From positions 3,993,501-4,057,500 of the forward strand of contig NZ_JACMTR010000002.1 of assembly GCF_014267175.1 (NCBI RefSeq): a DNA stretch of 64,000 nucleotides, written 5' to 3'. Under the pieces are notes generated by a model. That model searched no databases. It saw only the letters and a program-made list of their open reading frames with translations, and was not told where the DNA came from. Shown here piece after piece: positions 9,260-18,292 of the stretch (position 1 is the stretch's first letter; the number at the start of each line of letters is the position of its first letter). The translations under genes were made by a program, and so were the position numbers. This stretch comes from Pseudonocardia sp. C8. GTDB taxonomy: Bacteria; Actinomycetota; Actinomycetes; Mycobacteriales; Pseudonocardiaceae.

Positions 9260-9280
9260 GGTGCGAGCGGGTGACGCACC
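9260..9280. promoter_or_regulatory. Candidate IclR operator between betB and the IclR gene
   Basis: An inverted repeat GGTGCG-N9-CGCACC lies in the 122-bp gap between the divergent betB and iclR-type starts. The position suits a shared operator. A TATGGT hexamer at 9305-9310 sits 6 bases before the regulator ATG and could be the -10 box of a near-leaderless transcript. Both points are inference from sequence. Confidence 0.35.
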
Positions 9281-9316
9281 ACCCGGAGGAGCAAGCCGGC
9301 ACGATATGGTTGCGCT

Positions 9317-10075
9317 ATGGGCAACCCGGTGCGAACCCGTGAATCGGGGGTGCAGTCGGTCGACCGCGCGATCACCGTTCTGGAACTCATCGCCGGCCGC
9401 GGTGAGGCGGGGGTGAGCGAGCTCGCCACGGCCCTCGACGTCCACAAGTCGACGGCGTTCCGCCTCCTCGGTGCGCTGGAGGAGCACGGCCTCGTCGAGC
9501 AGATCGGCGACCGCGGGAAGTACCGGCTCGGTTTCGGGCTGATCCCGCTCGCCGGACGGGTCGCGGAGCGCCTGGAGGTCACCACGCAGGGCCGTCCGGT
9601 CTGCGAGGAGCTGGCGGCACGGCTCGGCGAGACCGTCAACATCGCGATCCCGGACCAGGGTTTCGCCGTGAACGTCGACCAGGCCCGCGGGCCCGCGATG
9701 GTCACCACCTACAACTGGCTCGGCCGGATCACGCCGATGCGCAGCACGTCCAGCGGGAAGGTCCTGCTCGCGGCCGCGGTCGCCGAGGACCCGGACGCCC
9801 TGCCCGACGACCTCGGCCCGCGGGAGCGGAAGGCGCTCGCCGACGAGCTCGCGAAGGTCGCCGAGCGCGGGTACGCGTGGTCGCTCGAGGAGTACGAGAC
9901 CGGCCTCAACGCCGTCGCCGCCCCGGTGCGCGACCACGGCGGCACGGTCATCGCGGCGCTGTCGGTGTCCGGGCCCGCCTACCGGCTGCCCGCCGAGCGG
10001 GTCGAGGAGGTCACCCCGGACGTCGTCGCCGCCGGCCGGGAGGTCAGCCGCCGGATGGGGTACTGGGAACCCTAG
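9317..10075 (+). CDS. IclR-family transcriptional regulator
   Basis: This 252-residue protein has the IclR layout: an N-terminal winged helix (residues about 14-70) with SVDRAITVLELIAGRG, SELATALDVHKSTAFRLLGA and a GKYRLGFGL wing, then the effector domain with LGRITPMRSTSSGKVLLAA and the conserved RGYAWSLEEYETGLNAVAAP segment. IclR regulators respond to small organic acids or related compounds. It is divergent from the choline/betaine pair and is the best candidate for its control. Its TAG stop overlaps the stop of the convergent downstream gene by 3 to 4 bp. Confidence 0.92.
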   Translation: MGNPVRTRESGVQSVDRAITVLELIAGRGEAGVSELATALDVHKSTAFRLLGALEEHGLVEQIGDRGKYRLGFGLIPLAGRVAERLEVTTQGRPVCEELAARLGETVNIAIPDQGFAVNVDQARGPAMVTTYNWLGRITPMRSTSSGKVLLAAAVAEDPDALPDDLGPRERKALADELAKVAERGYAWSLEEYETGLNAVAAPVRDHGGTVIAALSVSGPAYRLPAERVEEVTPDVVAAGREVSRRMGYWEP

Positions 10076-10512
10076 GGCAGCCGGTCGAGCACCGGCGGCA
10101 AGGTGCGCTCGACCTCGTCGCCGACCCGCTCGAACTCGCGACGCAGTAACGGCGCCGCGAGCTTCAGCAGGCCCTTGAACCGCAGGTCGGCCCGGTAGGT
10201 CACGGTGCTGCCGCCGTCCTCGAGGGGCTCGACGACGAAGTCGTCGGTCGCGGTCACCGTGCTGTTCTCCCCCACGAACAGCAACCGCGAGCCGGTGCGG
10301 TCGACGAGGGTGTAGGTCAGCTCGGACTCCCGGCCGTGGAACACCGAGACGTTGTGCCAGGTGGAGCCGACCTCGATCGGGCCACCGTCGTCGGACCTGG
10401 TGCAGGACCGTGTCCCGGGGTCCCAGATCTCGCTGTGCCCGAAGTCGGCCAGGTAGCCGAGCACGGACTCGGCAGGGGCGGACACCGTCATCACCCGCTG
10501 GACGCCGACCAC
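10072..10512 (-). CDS. SRPBCC (START-like/polyketide cyclase) family protein
   Basis: The 146-residue protein fits the helix-grip SRPBCC fold. It starts VQRVMTVSAPAESVLGYLAD, has WDPGTRS at the first cavity loop, alternating strands up to STVTYRADLRF, and a C-terminal amphipathic helix. These proteins bind hydrophobic ligands; many are annotated as polyketide cyclase/dehydrase or lipid-transfer proteins, but no catalytic role can be assigned. Start GTG 10512 is preceded by GAGAGGAG. Its stop shares the bases CTAG with the stop of the IclR gene, a direct tail-to-tail overlap. Confidence 0.82.
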   Translation of the reverse strand: MVGVQRVMTVSAPAESVLGYLADFGHSEIWDPGTRSCTRSDDGGPIEVGSTWHNVSVFHGRESELTYTLVDRTGSRLLFVGENSTVTATDDFVVEPLEDGGSTVTYRADLRFKGLLKLAAPLLRREFERVGDEVERTLPPVLDRLP

Positions 10513-10750
10513 GACGCTCCTCTCACCCCGACCCGGACGGCGAGGATGGTCTCACGGGCACCGTCCCTGTACGCCGTGTGGTGCCGCGATCCGGCGCCGT
10601 GATCGCGTTCGTGATCCGGATCCGACGATCCGCCACGGCCGCGGGTCGCCCGGCGCACACTCCGGGCTGCCCCGGCGAGGCCGGTGCGGCGCCGGCGACC
10701 CGGCGGGGCGCCGGAAACCCGGGATCGCCGGACCGATGGGAGGAACAGCG

Positions 10751-11071
10751 GTGGACGAGCGGTACGGAAGCGGGCCGCCCGGGGTGGTCCGGGTCGATCC
10801 GGACGCACTGGCCCGGGCGGCGGACCGGTTCGCGGACCTCGCCGGCGCGCTCGGTGCCGACGCCGCGGCGGTCCCGGCCGGGGTACCGGACGCCGGGTTC
10901 GCGTCCGGCCCGGCGGCCGCGGCGCTCGACGCCGACCTGGTCGCCGGGATCCGGGCCCGGGCGCGGCGGGCGGTGGCGATCGGGGACGGGCTGCGGGCCG
11001 CGGCCACGGCATGGCGGACCGCCGACGACGCCGCCGCGGCCTCGATGGCGGCGTCACCCGTGGACCGCTGA
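10751..11071 (+). CDS. EspC/WXG100-like type VII secretion-associated helical protein
   Basis: The 106-residue protein is nearly all helix and Ala-rich: VVRVDPDALARAADRFADLA, then a second long helix ending in a TAWRTADDAAA segment. Size and pattern resemble the EspC/DUF2580 and WXG100-like helical-hairpin partners of type VII secretion systems; a W at residue 89 or so sits in the second helix rather than in a classic WXG turn. I chose GTG 10751 because GGGAGGA lies just upstream; an ATG at 10736 would overlap that ribosome site. It precedes the DUF1023 hydrolase gene by 7 bp and is probably cotranscribed with it. Confidence 0.65.
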   Translation: MDERYGSGPPGVVRVDPDALARAADRFADLAGALGADAAAVPAGVPDAGFASGPAAAALDADLVAGIRARARRAVAIGDGLRAAATAWRTADDAAAASMAASPVDR

Positions 11072-11078
11072 GCGCCCC

Positions 11079-12689
11079 GTGCCCACGCTCGCCGAGCTGC
11101 TCGCCGCCGACCCCGGGTCCTGGCTGCGCCGGGCCGCGGCCGGGGACGCGCTGGCGCGGACACTGCGCGCCCGTGCCGACGACCTCGACCGACCGGGCGG
11201 CACGGCACCACCTGCCGGCTGGCAGGGCGCCGACGCCGACCGGGCCCGCGCCGCCCGCGACGAGCTGTGCCGCAGGCTGCGGGCCGACGCCGGCACGGCC
11301 GCGCAGGCGGCCGAGGTGCTCGGCCGGCACGCCGGGGAGGTGCTCGCGGCCCAGCACCGGGTGGTCGTCGCCGCGCTCGCCGTGCCGCCGCTGCTCGACC
11401 TCGACCTCGACACGGGCCGGATCGGGCTCGCGTTCCCGGCCGGGGCGGTGGGACGGCTGCTGCCGGCGCCGGCGCTCGGGGCGCTCACCGGGCTCCTCGC
11501 GGTGCACGCGGCCCGCCTCGGCGCCGCGGTGCAGGCGGCGGTCGCCGAGGCTGCCCGGTCCGACGCCGTCGCCACCGCCGCGCTCGGGACCCTGCGGCCC
11601 GTCCCGGAACCGGGGACCGGCGCGCCGGTCGTCCCCACGGTGCCGGACGGTCCCCGGGCGGCCCGTTCCTGGTGGGCGGGCATGTCCGAGGACGAGCGGG
11701 AGCGGCTGACCCGCACCCGCCCGGATCTCGTCGGCGGCACCGACGGGCTGCCGCTCGCGGCCCGCGACCGCGCCAACCGGCTCCGGCTCGACGCCGAGCG
11801 CGGCCGGCTGCGCGGGCTCGCCGCCCGCGGTCACGGCGATCCGGCCCGCACGGCGGCCGCGTTGGCCGGGCTCGACGCGGTCGACCGGCGGCTGGCGGCC
11901 GGGGACGCCCTGCTGCTCGACGTCGGCGCCGGTGCCGGCGCAGGGCGCGTGGTGCTGGCCGTCGGTGATCCGGAGCGGGCGGCACACGTCGTCACGCACG
12001 TTCCGGGGACGGGCGCCGGGTGGGGCTCGGTCCCGGAGGACCTGCGCCGGGTCGAGGCCACCCGGGACGCCGCCCGGGCCGCCGCGCCCGGTGCCGGGGT
12101 CGCGGCCGTGCTGTGGACCGGCTACGACGCCCCCACCGGGCTGCTCGCCGCCGCCGACGACGGGTACGCCCGGCGGGCCGCCGCCGACCTGCGGCGCTTC
12201 CAGGACGGCCTGCGCGCCGGGCACGACGGCCCGGTGCACCTGACGGTCGTCGGGCACTCGTACGGCTCGACCGTCACCGGCCGCGCCGCGGGCCCGGGGA
12301 TCGCCGCGGACGACGTCGTGTTCGTCGGCAGCCCGGGCGCCGGTGTGCGCGGGGCCGGCGAGCTCGGCGTCCCGGCGGATCGGGTGTGGGCCACGACCGC
12401 CCGCCACGACCCGATCTCCCGCGCCCCGGGCAGCGAGGTGTTCGGCACCTCGCGCGGGTGGGAGCCGACCGGGCTCGTGCACGGGCCCGACCCGGCCACA
12501 CCGCCGTTCGGCGGGCGGGTGTTCGCCTCCGCCCCCGGCCACCCGGCACCGCAGCCGGACGACCCGGCGACGCCGACCGACGAGTCGGCGTTCGCCGCCG
12601 CGCACGGCGCCTACTGGGATCCCGGCTCGCCGAGCCTGAACATGCTGGGCCGCATCGTCTCCGGCACCGTGAACGATAACACTCAGTGA
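11079..12689 (+). CDS. DUF1023 alpha/beta hydrolase with N-terminal helical (T7SS-like) region
   Basis: The 536-residue protein has a helical, Ala/Arg-rich N-terminal half (residues 1-250) resembling WXG100-type coiled regions, with WWAGMSEDERERL before the catalytic half. The C-terminal half is a DUF1023-type alpha/beta hydrolase with WTGYDAPTG, the nucleophile elbow VVGHSYGSTV and a later VWATTARHDPIS segment. Actinobacterial DUF1023 proteins often follow small EspC/WXG100-like genes, as here. Start GTG 11079 lies 7 bp after the previous stop. The substrate and whether the protein is exported are unknown; no signal peptide is seen, so any export would have to use a type VII route. Confidence 0.8.
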   Translation: MPTLAELLAADPGSWLRRAAAGDALARTLRARADDLDRPGGTAPPAGWQGADADRARAARDELCRRLRADAGTAAQAAEVLGRHAGEVLAAQHRVVVAALAVPPLLDLDLDTGRIGLAFPAGAVGRLLPAPALGALTGLLAVHAARLGAAVQAAVAEAARSDAVATAALGTLRPVPEPGTGAPVVPTVPDGPRAARSWWAGMSEDERERLTRTRPDLVGGTDGLPLAARDRANRLRLDAERGRLRGLAARGHGDPARTAAALAGLDAVDRRLAAGDALLLDVGAGAGAGRVVLAVGDPERAAHVVTHVPGTGAGWGSVPEDLRRVEATRDAARAAAPGAGVAAVLWTGYDAPTGLLAAADDGYARRAAADLRRFQDGLRAGHDGPVHLTVVGHSYGSTVTGRAAGPGIAADDVVFVGSPGAGVRGAGELGVPADRVWATTARHDPISRAPGSEVFGTSRGWEPTGLVHGPDPATPPFGGRVFASAPGHPAPQPDDPATPTDESAFAAAHGAYWDPGSPSLNMLGRIVSGTVNDNTQ

Positions 12690-12831
12690 TCACAAGACCA
12701 CTTCGCGACACGCTCGCCCGGCCGTCCGGACGCGCAGGCCACCGCCCACGGAACCAGCGATGGCGCAGGTCACAGATAGTCGTCAGATCGTCAGCAACTA
12801 CCCTCCCCCCTACCCGGGCACGGGCAGTAGC

Positions 12832-13485
12832 ATGCGCCCCGTGACCGACACCGAGAGCAAACCGACGCGGCGTACCGGGCGCCCCCCGCTCACCGACCGG
12901 GCGACGTTGCTCGCGGCCGCGCGCGAGCTCGGCTTCTCCGATCTGACCGTCGGAGCCGTGACCGCCAGGGTCGGCGTCAAGTACTCGACGTTCTACCGGC
13001 ACTTCCCCAGCCTCGACGCGCTCGTCGCCGCCCTGGTGGACGACGTCGTGACCGACGACGTCTTCCCCGCCACCGAGGGCCGCTGGCAGGAAGAGCTCCT
13101 GGCGTTCGCCACCGCGATCTTCGACGTGATGACCGCCCACCCCGGACTCGCACACGCGCTGGTCCGGCTGCCGGACGCCCCCGAGGCGCTGCTGACCGCG
13201 TACCGGCGGCTCACCGACCGGCTCCTCGAGGCCGGCTTCAGCGCGGAGGACGCCGTGCTGGGCGCGGGCACGGCCATGCACCTCGGCATGCAGCCGTGGC
13301 TGAGCTCGGACGGGGAGACCGCCGGCGACCTGCGCCGTCGCGACCAGGTGCTCGCCGCGGCACAGCCGTTCGACCCGCGGGTCCGCACCGTGCTGCGCGA
13401 GCAGGTCGACGACCCGCCCCGCAGCTGGACCCTGCGCCGGGTCGAGCTCGTCGTCGCGGGCCTGGAGGCCCGCCTGCACGCCTGA
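12832..13485 (+). CDS. TetR-family transcriptional regulator
   Basis: The protein of about 217 residues has an N-terminal TetR helix-turn-helix (TGRPPLTDRATLLAAAREL followed by LTVGAVTARVGVKYSTFYRHF) and a helical ligand domain. I give the ATG at 12832, but a GTG at 12841 is equally plausible: TAGCAT lies 7 bases before it and could be the -10 box of a leaderless message. The gene stands alone between the DUF1023 hydrolase and a strong terminator, so its target is not evident. The upstream gap (12690-12831) carries direct CGTCAG repeats at about 12780-12795 that could be part of an operator. Confidence 0.85.
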   Translation: MRPVTDTESKPTRRTGRPPLTDRATLLAAARELGFSDLTVGAVTARVGVKYSTFYRHFPSLDALVAALVDDVVTDDVFPATEGRWQEELLAFATAIFDVMTAHPGLAHALVRLPDAPEALLTAYRRLTDRLLEAGFSAEDAVLGAGTAMHLGMQPWLSSDGETAGDLRRRDQVLAAAQPFDPRVRTVLREQVDDPPRSWTLRRVELVVAGLEARLHA

Positions 13486-13491
13486 CCGCCA

Positions 13492-13544
13492 CCGACGCGG
13501 GAACGCCCGGGGTGCTGCGAGCACCCCGGGCGTTCCCGCGTCGG
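13492..13544. terminator. Very strong bidirectional hairpin terminator
   Basis: A perfect 25-bp stem (13492-13516 with 13520-13544) closes a three-base GCG loop. It lies exactly between the 3' ends of the convergent TetR and cold-shock genes, 7 bp after one stop and 17 bp before the other. No T-tract follows. The perfect symmetry suits termination in both directions. Confidence 0.9.
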
Positions 13545-13560
13545 TCGGACGATCAGACGG

Positions 13561-13764
13561 TCAGGAGGGCACGACCTGGTCGGCCTGCGGCCCCTTCTGG
13601 CCCTGCGTGACCTCGAAGGTCACGGTCTGCCCCTCGTCGAGGCTGCGGTATCCGGAGGTCTGGATCGCGCTGAAGTGGACGAACAGGTCCTGCCCGCCTC
13701 CGTCCGGCGTGATGAACCCGTACCCCTTCTCCGCGTTGAACCACTTGACGGTTCCCTGTGGCAT
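13561..13764 (-). CDS. cspA: Cold-shock protein, CspA family
   Basis: A 67-residue single-domain cold-shock protein with the RNA-binding motifs [15 protein letters not shown] (RNP1) and DLFVHFSAI (RNP2). It binds single-stranded nucleic acid and acts as an RNA chaperone. Start ATG 13764 (MPQGTVKW) follows GAGGAGAC. The 5' region up to the next gene is about 137 bp, long enough for a structured leader, as is common for csp genes. It ends at a strong terminator shared with the convergent TetR gene. Confidence 0.95.
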   Translation of the reverse strand: MPQGTVKWFNAEKGYGFITPDGGGQDLFVHFSAIQTSGYRSLDEGQTVTFEVTQGQKGPQADQVVPS

Positions 13765-13901
13765 CCGGATGTCTCCTCGTGTATTGCCGGTACCTACGTC
13801 GCGGAGCCTAGCCGCCCCGGCACCCGTTGGGGATGTCACAGCCGCATCCTCGTCCGGCGCGTCGTCCGGATCCGTCCGATTGATCCCGATCTCGTGGGTG
13901 T

Positions 13902-15560
13902 TCAGATGCGGTAGCTGCGGATCTTGGAGTAGAGCGCGGTGCGGGAGATGCCGAGCTCGCGTGCGGCGGTGGACTTGTTGCCCCCGTGTGCCTGCAGCGT
14001 GGTCTCGATGACCTGGGCCTCGGCCCGTTCGAGCGGGGTCAGGGTGCGCCGGGTCGCGGCGGCACGGACGTCGGCGGGCAGCGCCGCCGCCGTCACCACC
14101 GGGCCGGTCGCGTCCGCGGCGGCGTCGGCGACCACCCGGGTGAGCTCGGCGAGGTTGCCCGGCCAGCGGTGACGCCGCAGCACCGCGAGCGCGTCCGGGG
14201 CGAACGCGAGCCCGCCGCCCCGGTCCCGGAGCACCGCCCGGGCGAACCGGACGACGTCGTCGGGCCGGCTGCGCAGGGCCGGCAGCGTGACCGTGGCGGC
14301 GCCGAGGGCGTCGCAGAGTACCGGGACGGACGGGCCCGGGGACCCACCGTCGGGGACGGTGGCGGTGAGCCCGAGCGGTGGCCGCGCCGCCGGTCCGGTG
14401 AGGACGGCGGCGACGGTGCGCGCCGCGGCCGGGTCCAGCAGCTCCACGTGCCGCAGCACCAGCGGGCTGCCGTCGCGCACGGCGTCCCGGAGCCGACCCG
14501 TCCACGCCGCGGCCCCGTCCACGCCGTGCGTCGCGGCGTCCAGCACGGTGGACGGGCCGAGCGCGTCCGCCAGCACGGTGGCCTTGCCGGTGCCGGCCTC
14601 GCCGCGCACGAGCACCGGACCGGCCGCGGCGAGGTCGGCGGCCCGGGTGGTCGCCGCCGACCAGGGATCGGCCGCGGGCGCGCGGCGCACGGCGGGGGCC
14701 GTGGCCGCCGGCCCGCTGACCGTGAGCAGCGCGCCCGCGGTCGTCCCGGCGGCACGGACCAGCTCGACCCGCGCGGTGAGGTCGTCGGGCAGGCCGATCG
14801 TCGTACCGTCCGTCCGGCAGGAACGCACCTCGTCCCACAGGTCCAGCCGGTCGAGCCCGAGGCCGCCCGCCGCCGCATTGGTGATCAACACGCCGTCCCC
14901 GACGACGGCGATCGGCCCGCCGGACCGGCGCTGGGCGTCGAGGAAGGCATCGAGCAGCCGCCGTTCCCGCAGGGTCGCGTGCTCCAGCAGTGCCGCGTGG
15001 ATCTCCTCGACCAGCTTGCGCACGACGACGGTGAGCAGCGAGCTGGTGTCGGCCACCCGGCAGGTGACGTTGACGGCGCCGACCGTGCGGCGGGTGACCG
15101 GGTGCCGGACGGGCGCGGCGACGCAGGTGACGTCGTGGAAGCGCTGCACGTAGTGCTCGTCCCCGCGGACGACCGCGAGCGTGCCGGTCTCCAGCGAGGT
15201 GCCGAGGCCGTTGGTGCCGACGAACTCCTCGTCGAAGCAGAAACCCTCGATCACCGACAGGTCGTCGAGGGTGTCGCGCAGCATCGGCTCGGAGACCCAG
15301 CGCCAGATGACGCTGCCGCGCTCGTCGGCCAGCGCGAGGCAGGAACTGTCGCCGACGAGCAGGTCCGCCATCCCGCTCATGATCGGGACGGCGACGCGGG
15401 CGAACGCGGTGTCGAGCTCGGTCTCGACGTAGGGCACGTCGACGTGCTCGGGGTCCACGCCGCTGATCCGGGAGCGCCGCCAGGACGTCAGCACGTCACC
15501 GCGCAGGTCACGCGGTTCCTCACCGGCCTGGAAGCGCTCCCAGGGGCTCCTGGTCGTCAT
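13902..15560 (-). CDS. GAF/degenerate AAA+/Fis-HTH regulator (AcoR-like, sigma-54 activator form)
   Basis: The 552-residue protein has the layout of acetoin-type activators: an N-terminal sensor with [14 protein letters not shown] and a GAF region ([33 protein letters not shown]), an AAA+ region and a C-terminal Fis-type helix-turn-helix ([20 protein letters not shown]). The AAA+ part is worn down: Walker A survives as GEAGTGKAT, but no GAFTGA loop for contacting sigma-54 is seen and Walker B is [10 protein letters not shown]. Most actinobacteria lack sigma-54, so it probably acts on ordinary promoters. The neighbouring LimB-like monooxygenase gene is a likely target. Confidence 0.85.
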   Translation of the reverse strand: MTTRSPWERFQAGEEPRDLRGDVLTSWRRSRISGVDPEHVDVPYVETELDTAFARVAVPIMSGMADLLVGDSSCLALADERGSVIWRWVSEPMLRDTLDDLSVIEGFCFDEEFVGTNGLGTSLETGTLAVVRGDEHYVQRFHDVTCVAAPVRHPVTRRTVGAVNVTCRVADTSSLLTVVVRKLVEEIHAALLEHATLRERRLLDAFLDAQRRSGGPIAVVGDGVLITNAAAGGLGLDRLDLWDEVRSCRTDGTTIGLPDDLTARVELVRAAGTTAGALLTVSGPAATAPAVRRAPAADPWSAATTRAADLAAAGPVLVRGEAGTGKATVLADALGPSTVLDAATHGVDGAAAWTGRLRDAVRDGSPLVLRHVELLDPAAARTVAAVLTGPAARPPLGLTATVPDGGSPGPSVPVLCDALGAATVTLPALRSRPDDVVRFARAVLRDRGGGLAFAPDALAVLRRHRWPGNLAELTRVVADAAADATGPVVTAAALPADVRAAATRRTLTPLERAEAQVIETTLQAHGGNKSTAARELGISRTALYSKIRSYRI

Positions 15561-15612
15561 CGACCCACCTCCCGCCACATCCTGACCGCAGCGGTGGCCG
15601 GCCCGCCAGGGC

Positions 15613-15637
15613 GGATCCTCCTCGGCGGCGAGGATCC
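15613..15637. terminator. Inverted repeat between the LLM and regulator genes
   Basis: GGATCCTC and GAGGATCC, 8-base arms with a 9-base spacer, lie in the 92-bp gap between the monooxygenase stop and the regulator start. It may attenuate or end monooxygenase transcription before the regulator gene. No T-run is present. Confidence 0.35.
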
Positions 15638-15652
15638 GGCCCCGGCGCAGGA

Positions 15653-16822
15653 TCAGGCCCCGGCCGACTTCTCCCGTTCGTAGCGCTTGGTCATCTCCTC
15701 GACGGCGTCGAGCTGGGTCTTGGCGTGCGCGTCCCGGGCCGACGACGCCCGCTCCTTCGCGGCGAGGGTGCCGGCGGCCTGCCCCTGGAACTCGGGCATC
15801 ACGTACTGCGCGATCAGCTCCAGGGACCGCTTCGTCGCCGCGGGGTTGGCCCACTCGTGGCCGAGCAGCAGGAACGCACCGAACCCGCCGGACTGGTCGA
15901 CGAGCCGCTGCACCTGGGCCCGCGCGTCGTCGACGGTGCCGATCGCCCCGACCCCTGCCTCGTTGATGAAGTCGATCATCTCCTTGACGTCGCCGCCCTC
16001 GACCGCCATCTGCGGGAACGCCGCCACCTTCTGGAAGTACCGGAACCAGTGCTCGATGCCGTACTCCACGTCCCGGTAGGCCTGCTCGCGGGTCTCGGCG
16101 ACGTGCATCAGCCCGACCAGCCGCCACGAGCTGCGGTCGGGGGCGGGCCGGCCGTGGTGCGCGGCGCGCTCCTCGACGACGTTCCAGTGGTGGGCCAGCG
16201 CGTCGAACCCGTCCTGGGTGAGCGTGGCCCCGATCGAGAGCAGCCCGACCCCGTGCTGCCCGGCCATCCGCGGCCCGGTCGGCGAGGCGACCGCCGCCAC
16301 GGCGACGTCGAAGCACGGGTCGCTGTAGGGCGCGAGCTGCAGCTGCGCGTCGATCAGCGTGTGCGTGCGGGTCTCGGCGTTGACCACCTCACCGCGGAGC
16401 AGCCGCATGATGATGTCGAGGTTCACCTCGAGCAGCTCGCGGGTGTCGGTCGGGTTCAACCCGATCATCGCCGAGTCCGTCGGCAGCGAGCCGGGCCCGC
16501 AGCCCAGCATCGTCCGGCCCCGGGTCAGGTGGTCCAGCATCACCATCCGGTCGGCCACCCACAGTGGATTGTGGTACGCGATCGAGGTGACGCCGGTGCC
16601 GAAGCGCATGTGCCGGGTCCGCTCCGCCGCCGCGGCGATGAAGATCTCCGGCGAAGCGATGATCTCCGATCCCGCGGAGTGGTGCTCGCCGATCCAGGCC
16701 TCGTCGTACCCGAGCCGGTCCATGTGTTCCATCAGCTCGAGGTCGCGCTGCAGGGCCAGGGTCGGGTTCTGGCCCGGCTTGTGGAACGGGGCGAGGAAGG
16801 TGCCGAAGCGGAGTCGGGTCAC
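15653..16822 (-). CDS. LLM-class flavin-dependent monooxygenase, limonene monooxygenase (LimB)-like
   Basis: This 389-residue protein is a bacterial-luciferase-like flavin monooxygenase. Features are the N-terminal strand RLRFGTFLAPFH, the YDEAWIGEHHSAGSE motif, RFGTGVTSIAYHNPLWVADR and LGCGPGSLPTDS. The length and these segments resemble limonene 1,2-monooxygenase-type enzymes that use reduced FMN from a partner reductase. Start GTG 16822 follows AGGAGGGA at good spacing; an upstream in-frame ATG at 16876 has no ribosome site. It lies between an alpha-hydroxyacid oxidase and the GAF/Fis regulator on the same strand. The true substrate is not readable. Confidence 0.85.
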   Translation of the reverse strand: MTRLRFGTFLAPFHKPGQNPTLALQRDLELMEHMDRLGYDEAWIGEHHSAGSEIIASPEIFIAAAAERTRHMRFGTGVTSIAYHNPLWVADRMVMLDHLTRGRTMLGCGPGSLPTDSAMIGLNPTDTRELLEVNLDIIMRLLRGEVVNAETRTHTLIDAQLQLAPYSDPCFDVAVAAVASPTGPRMAGQHGVGLLSIGATLTQDGFDALAHHWNVVEERAAHHGRPAPDRSSWRLVGLMHVAETREQAYRDVEYGIEHWFRYFQKVAAFPQMAVEGGDVKEMIDFINEAGVGAIGTVDDARAQVQRLVDQSGGFGAFLLLGHEWANPAATKRSLELIAQYVMPEFQGQAAGTLAAKERASSARDAHAKTQLDAVEEMTKRYEREKSAGA

Positions 16823-16915
16823 GGGGGTCCCTCCTGGGCGCGCTGAAGTCCGGAGCGCCAGCATGACCCGCGTCACGTCCGCGGAGGTGTGCGGAAAGTG
16901 GACAGCGGCCCGGTC

Positions 16916-18169
16916 TCAGCGTTCGCGCAGCTCGATCCCGGCCGGAAACCGGGCCCCCGCGAGCCCGCAGACGAGGTCGAGCTCGGCGACGACGTTCTGC
17001 ACGACCTGCGCGACACCGCGGGCGCCGTCGAGGGCGAGCCCGTGCACGTACGGCCGCCCGAGCAGGACCGCCCGGGCACCGAGCCGGACCGCGGTCGCGA
17101 CGTCCGCGCCGGTCCGCACCCCGCTGTCGAGCAGCACCGCCAGCCGGTCCCCCACCGCCTCGACGACGCCGGGCAGGGCGTCCAGCGACGCCACGGCGTG
17201 GTCGACCTGCCGGCCGCCGTGGTTGGAGACGACGACGCCGTCGGCCCCGGCGTCGGCGGCCCGGCGGGCGTCGTCGGGGTGCAGCACACCCTTGACGACG
17301 ATCGGCAGCCGGGTCCGCTCCCGCAGGCCCGCCAGGTCGCCCCAGGACAGCTGCGGCCGGGAGTAGACCCGCAGGAACGTCTCGACCGCGGCCCGCGGGA
17401 CCGGGGAGCGCAGGTTCTCCAGGAACCCGCCCGGTGCGTTGCGGGTGATCTCGAGCAGCGTCCGCACCGCCTGCGGCGTGACCCTCGGGGGCGGCCCGGT
17501 GCGGGGCCGGGCGAGGGTCTCGTCGACCAGGCGCCGGAACACCGGGTCCGAGGTGTACTGGGCGATGCCGATGCCGCGGGCGAACGGCAGGTGCCCGAGG
17601 TCGAGGTCCTGCGGGCGCCAGCCGAGCATCGTCGTGTCGAGGGTGACGACGACGGCCTCGCACCCGGCCGCCTCGGCCCGGGCGAGGAAGCTGTCCACCA
17701 GTTCGTCCGAGGTGGACCAGTAGAGCTGGAACCAGGCCGGCCCGGCGGCCGCGGCGACCTCCTCCATCGGCGCGCCGGCCTGGTTGGAGATCACCATCGG
17801 GACGCCGGTCGCCGCGGCCGCCCGGGCCACCGCGGTGTCGGCGCCGCGCCGGACCAGGTCGAGGGCGCCGATCGGGGCGAGCAGCAACGGGGCGGGCAGC
17901 CGTCGCCCGAACAGCTCGACGGACAGGTCCCGCTCGGCGACGTCGCGCAGGATCCGCGGCACGATCTCCCTGCGGGCGAACGCCTCCCGGTTCGCACGCA
18001 GCGTCGTCCCGGCTCCCGCTCCCCCGGTCACGTAGGCGTCCGCGCGGCGGCTCAGCGCGCGCCGGCCGCGGCGTTCCAGCTCGTCCGGGCCGGTGGGGAC
18101 GCGTGGGCGGGCGCCGGCCACGCCGTCCCGGTAGATCCGCTCCTGCCGGGCCCGGCCCGGTGCCGTCAT
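16916..18169 (-). CDS. FMN-dependent alpha-hydroxyacid oxidase/dehydrogenase (lactate 2-monooxygenase-like)
   Basis: The protein of about 417 residues is an FMN-binding TIM-barrel enzyme of the glycolate/lactate oxidase family. It shows LPAPLLLAPIGALDLV, the active-site stretch WFQLYWSTSDELV, LPIVVKGVLHPDDAR with the FMN lysine, the catalytic VSNHGGRQVDHAVAS containing the His-Gly-Gly-Arg core, and LLDSGVRTGADVATAVRLGA. It oxidises 2-hydroxy acids such as lactate; the length and the N-terminus (RQERIYRDG) are closest to lactate 2-monooxygenase-type proteins. I chose ATG 18169; an upstream in-frame ATG at 18250 would add 27 basic residues. Confidence 0.85.
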   Translation of the reverse strand: MTAPGRARQERIYRDGVAGARPRVPTGPDELERRGRRALSRRADAYVTGGAGAGTTLRANREAFARREIVPRILRDVAERDLSVELFGRRLPAPLLLAPIGALDLVRRGADTAVARAAAATGVPMVISNQAGAPMEEVAAAAGPAWFQLYWSTSDELVDSFLARAEAAGCEAVVVTLDTTMLGWRPQDLDLGHLPFARGIGIAQYTSDPVFRRLVDETLARPRTGPPPRVTPQAVRTLLEITRNAPGGFLENLRSPVPRAAVETFLRVYSRPQLSWGDLAGLRERTRLPIVVKGVLHPDDARRAADAGADGVVVSNHGGRQVDHAVASLDALPGVVEAVGDRLAVLLDSGVRTGADVATAVRLGARAVLLGRPYVHGLALDGARGVAQVVQNVVAELDLVCGLAGARFPAGIELRER

Positions 18170-18292
18170 CGCCACCCGCACCACCCTACGGCCGCGCCAC
18201 CGGCCCGGGGCCGCGCCTCGCGGACGCTCACCGTTCCCGGCGATGCTCACGCGATCCGGAGAGCGCAGCCGCGTCGCGCGAGCGGCGGGAGA

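Noticed and set aside
12779..12797. Direct CGTCAG repeats as a defined TetR operator
   Set aside because: TetR operators are inverted repeats; these are direct and short, so I only mention them under the gene.
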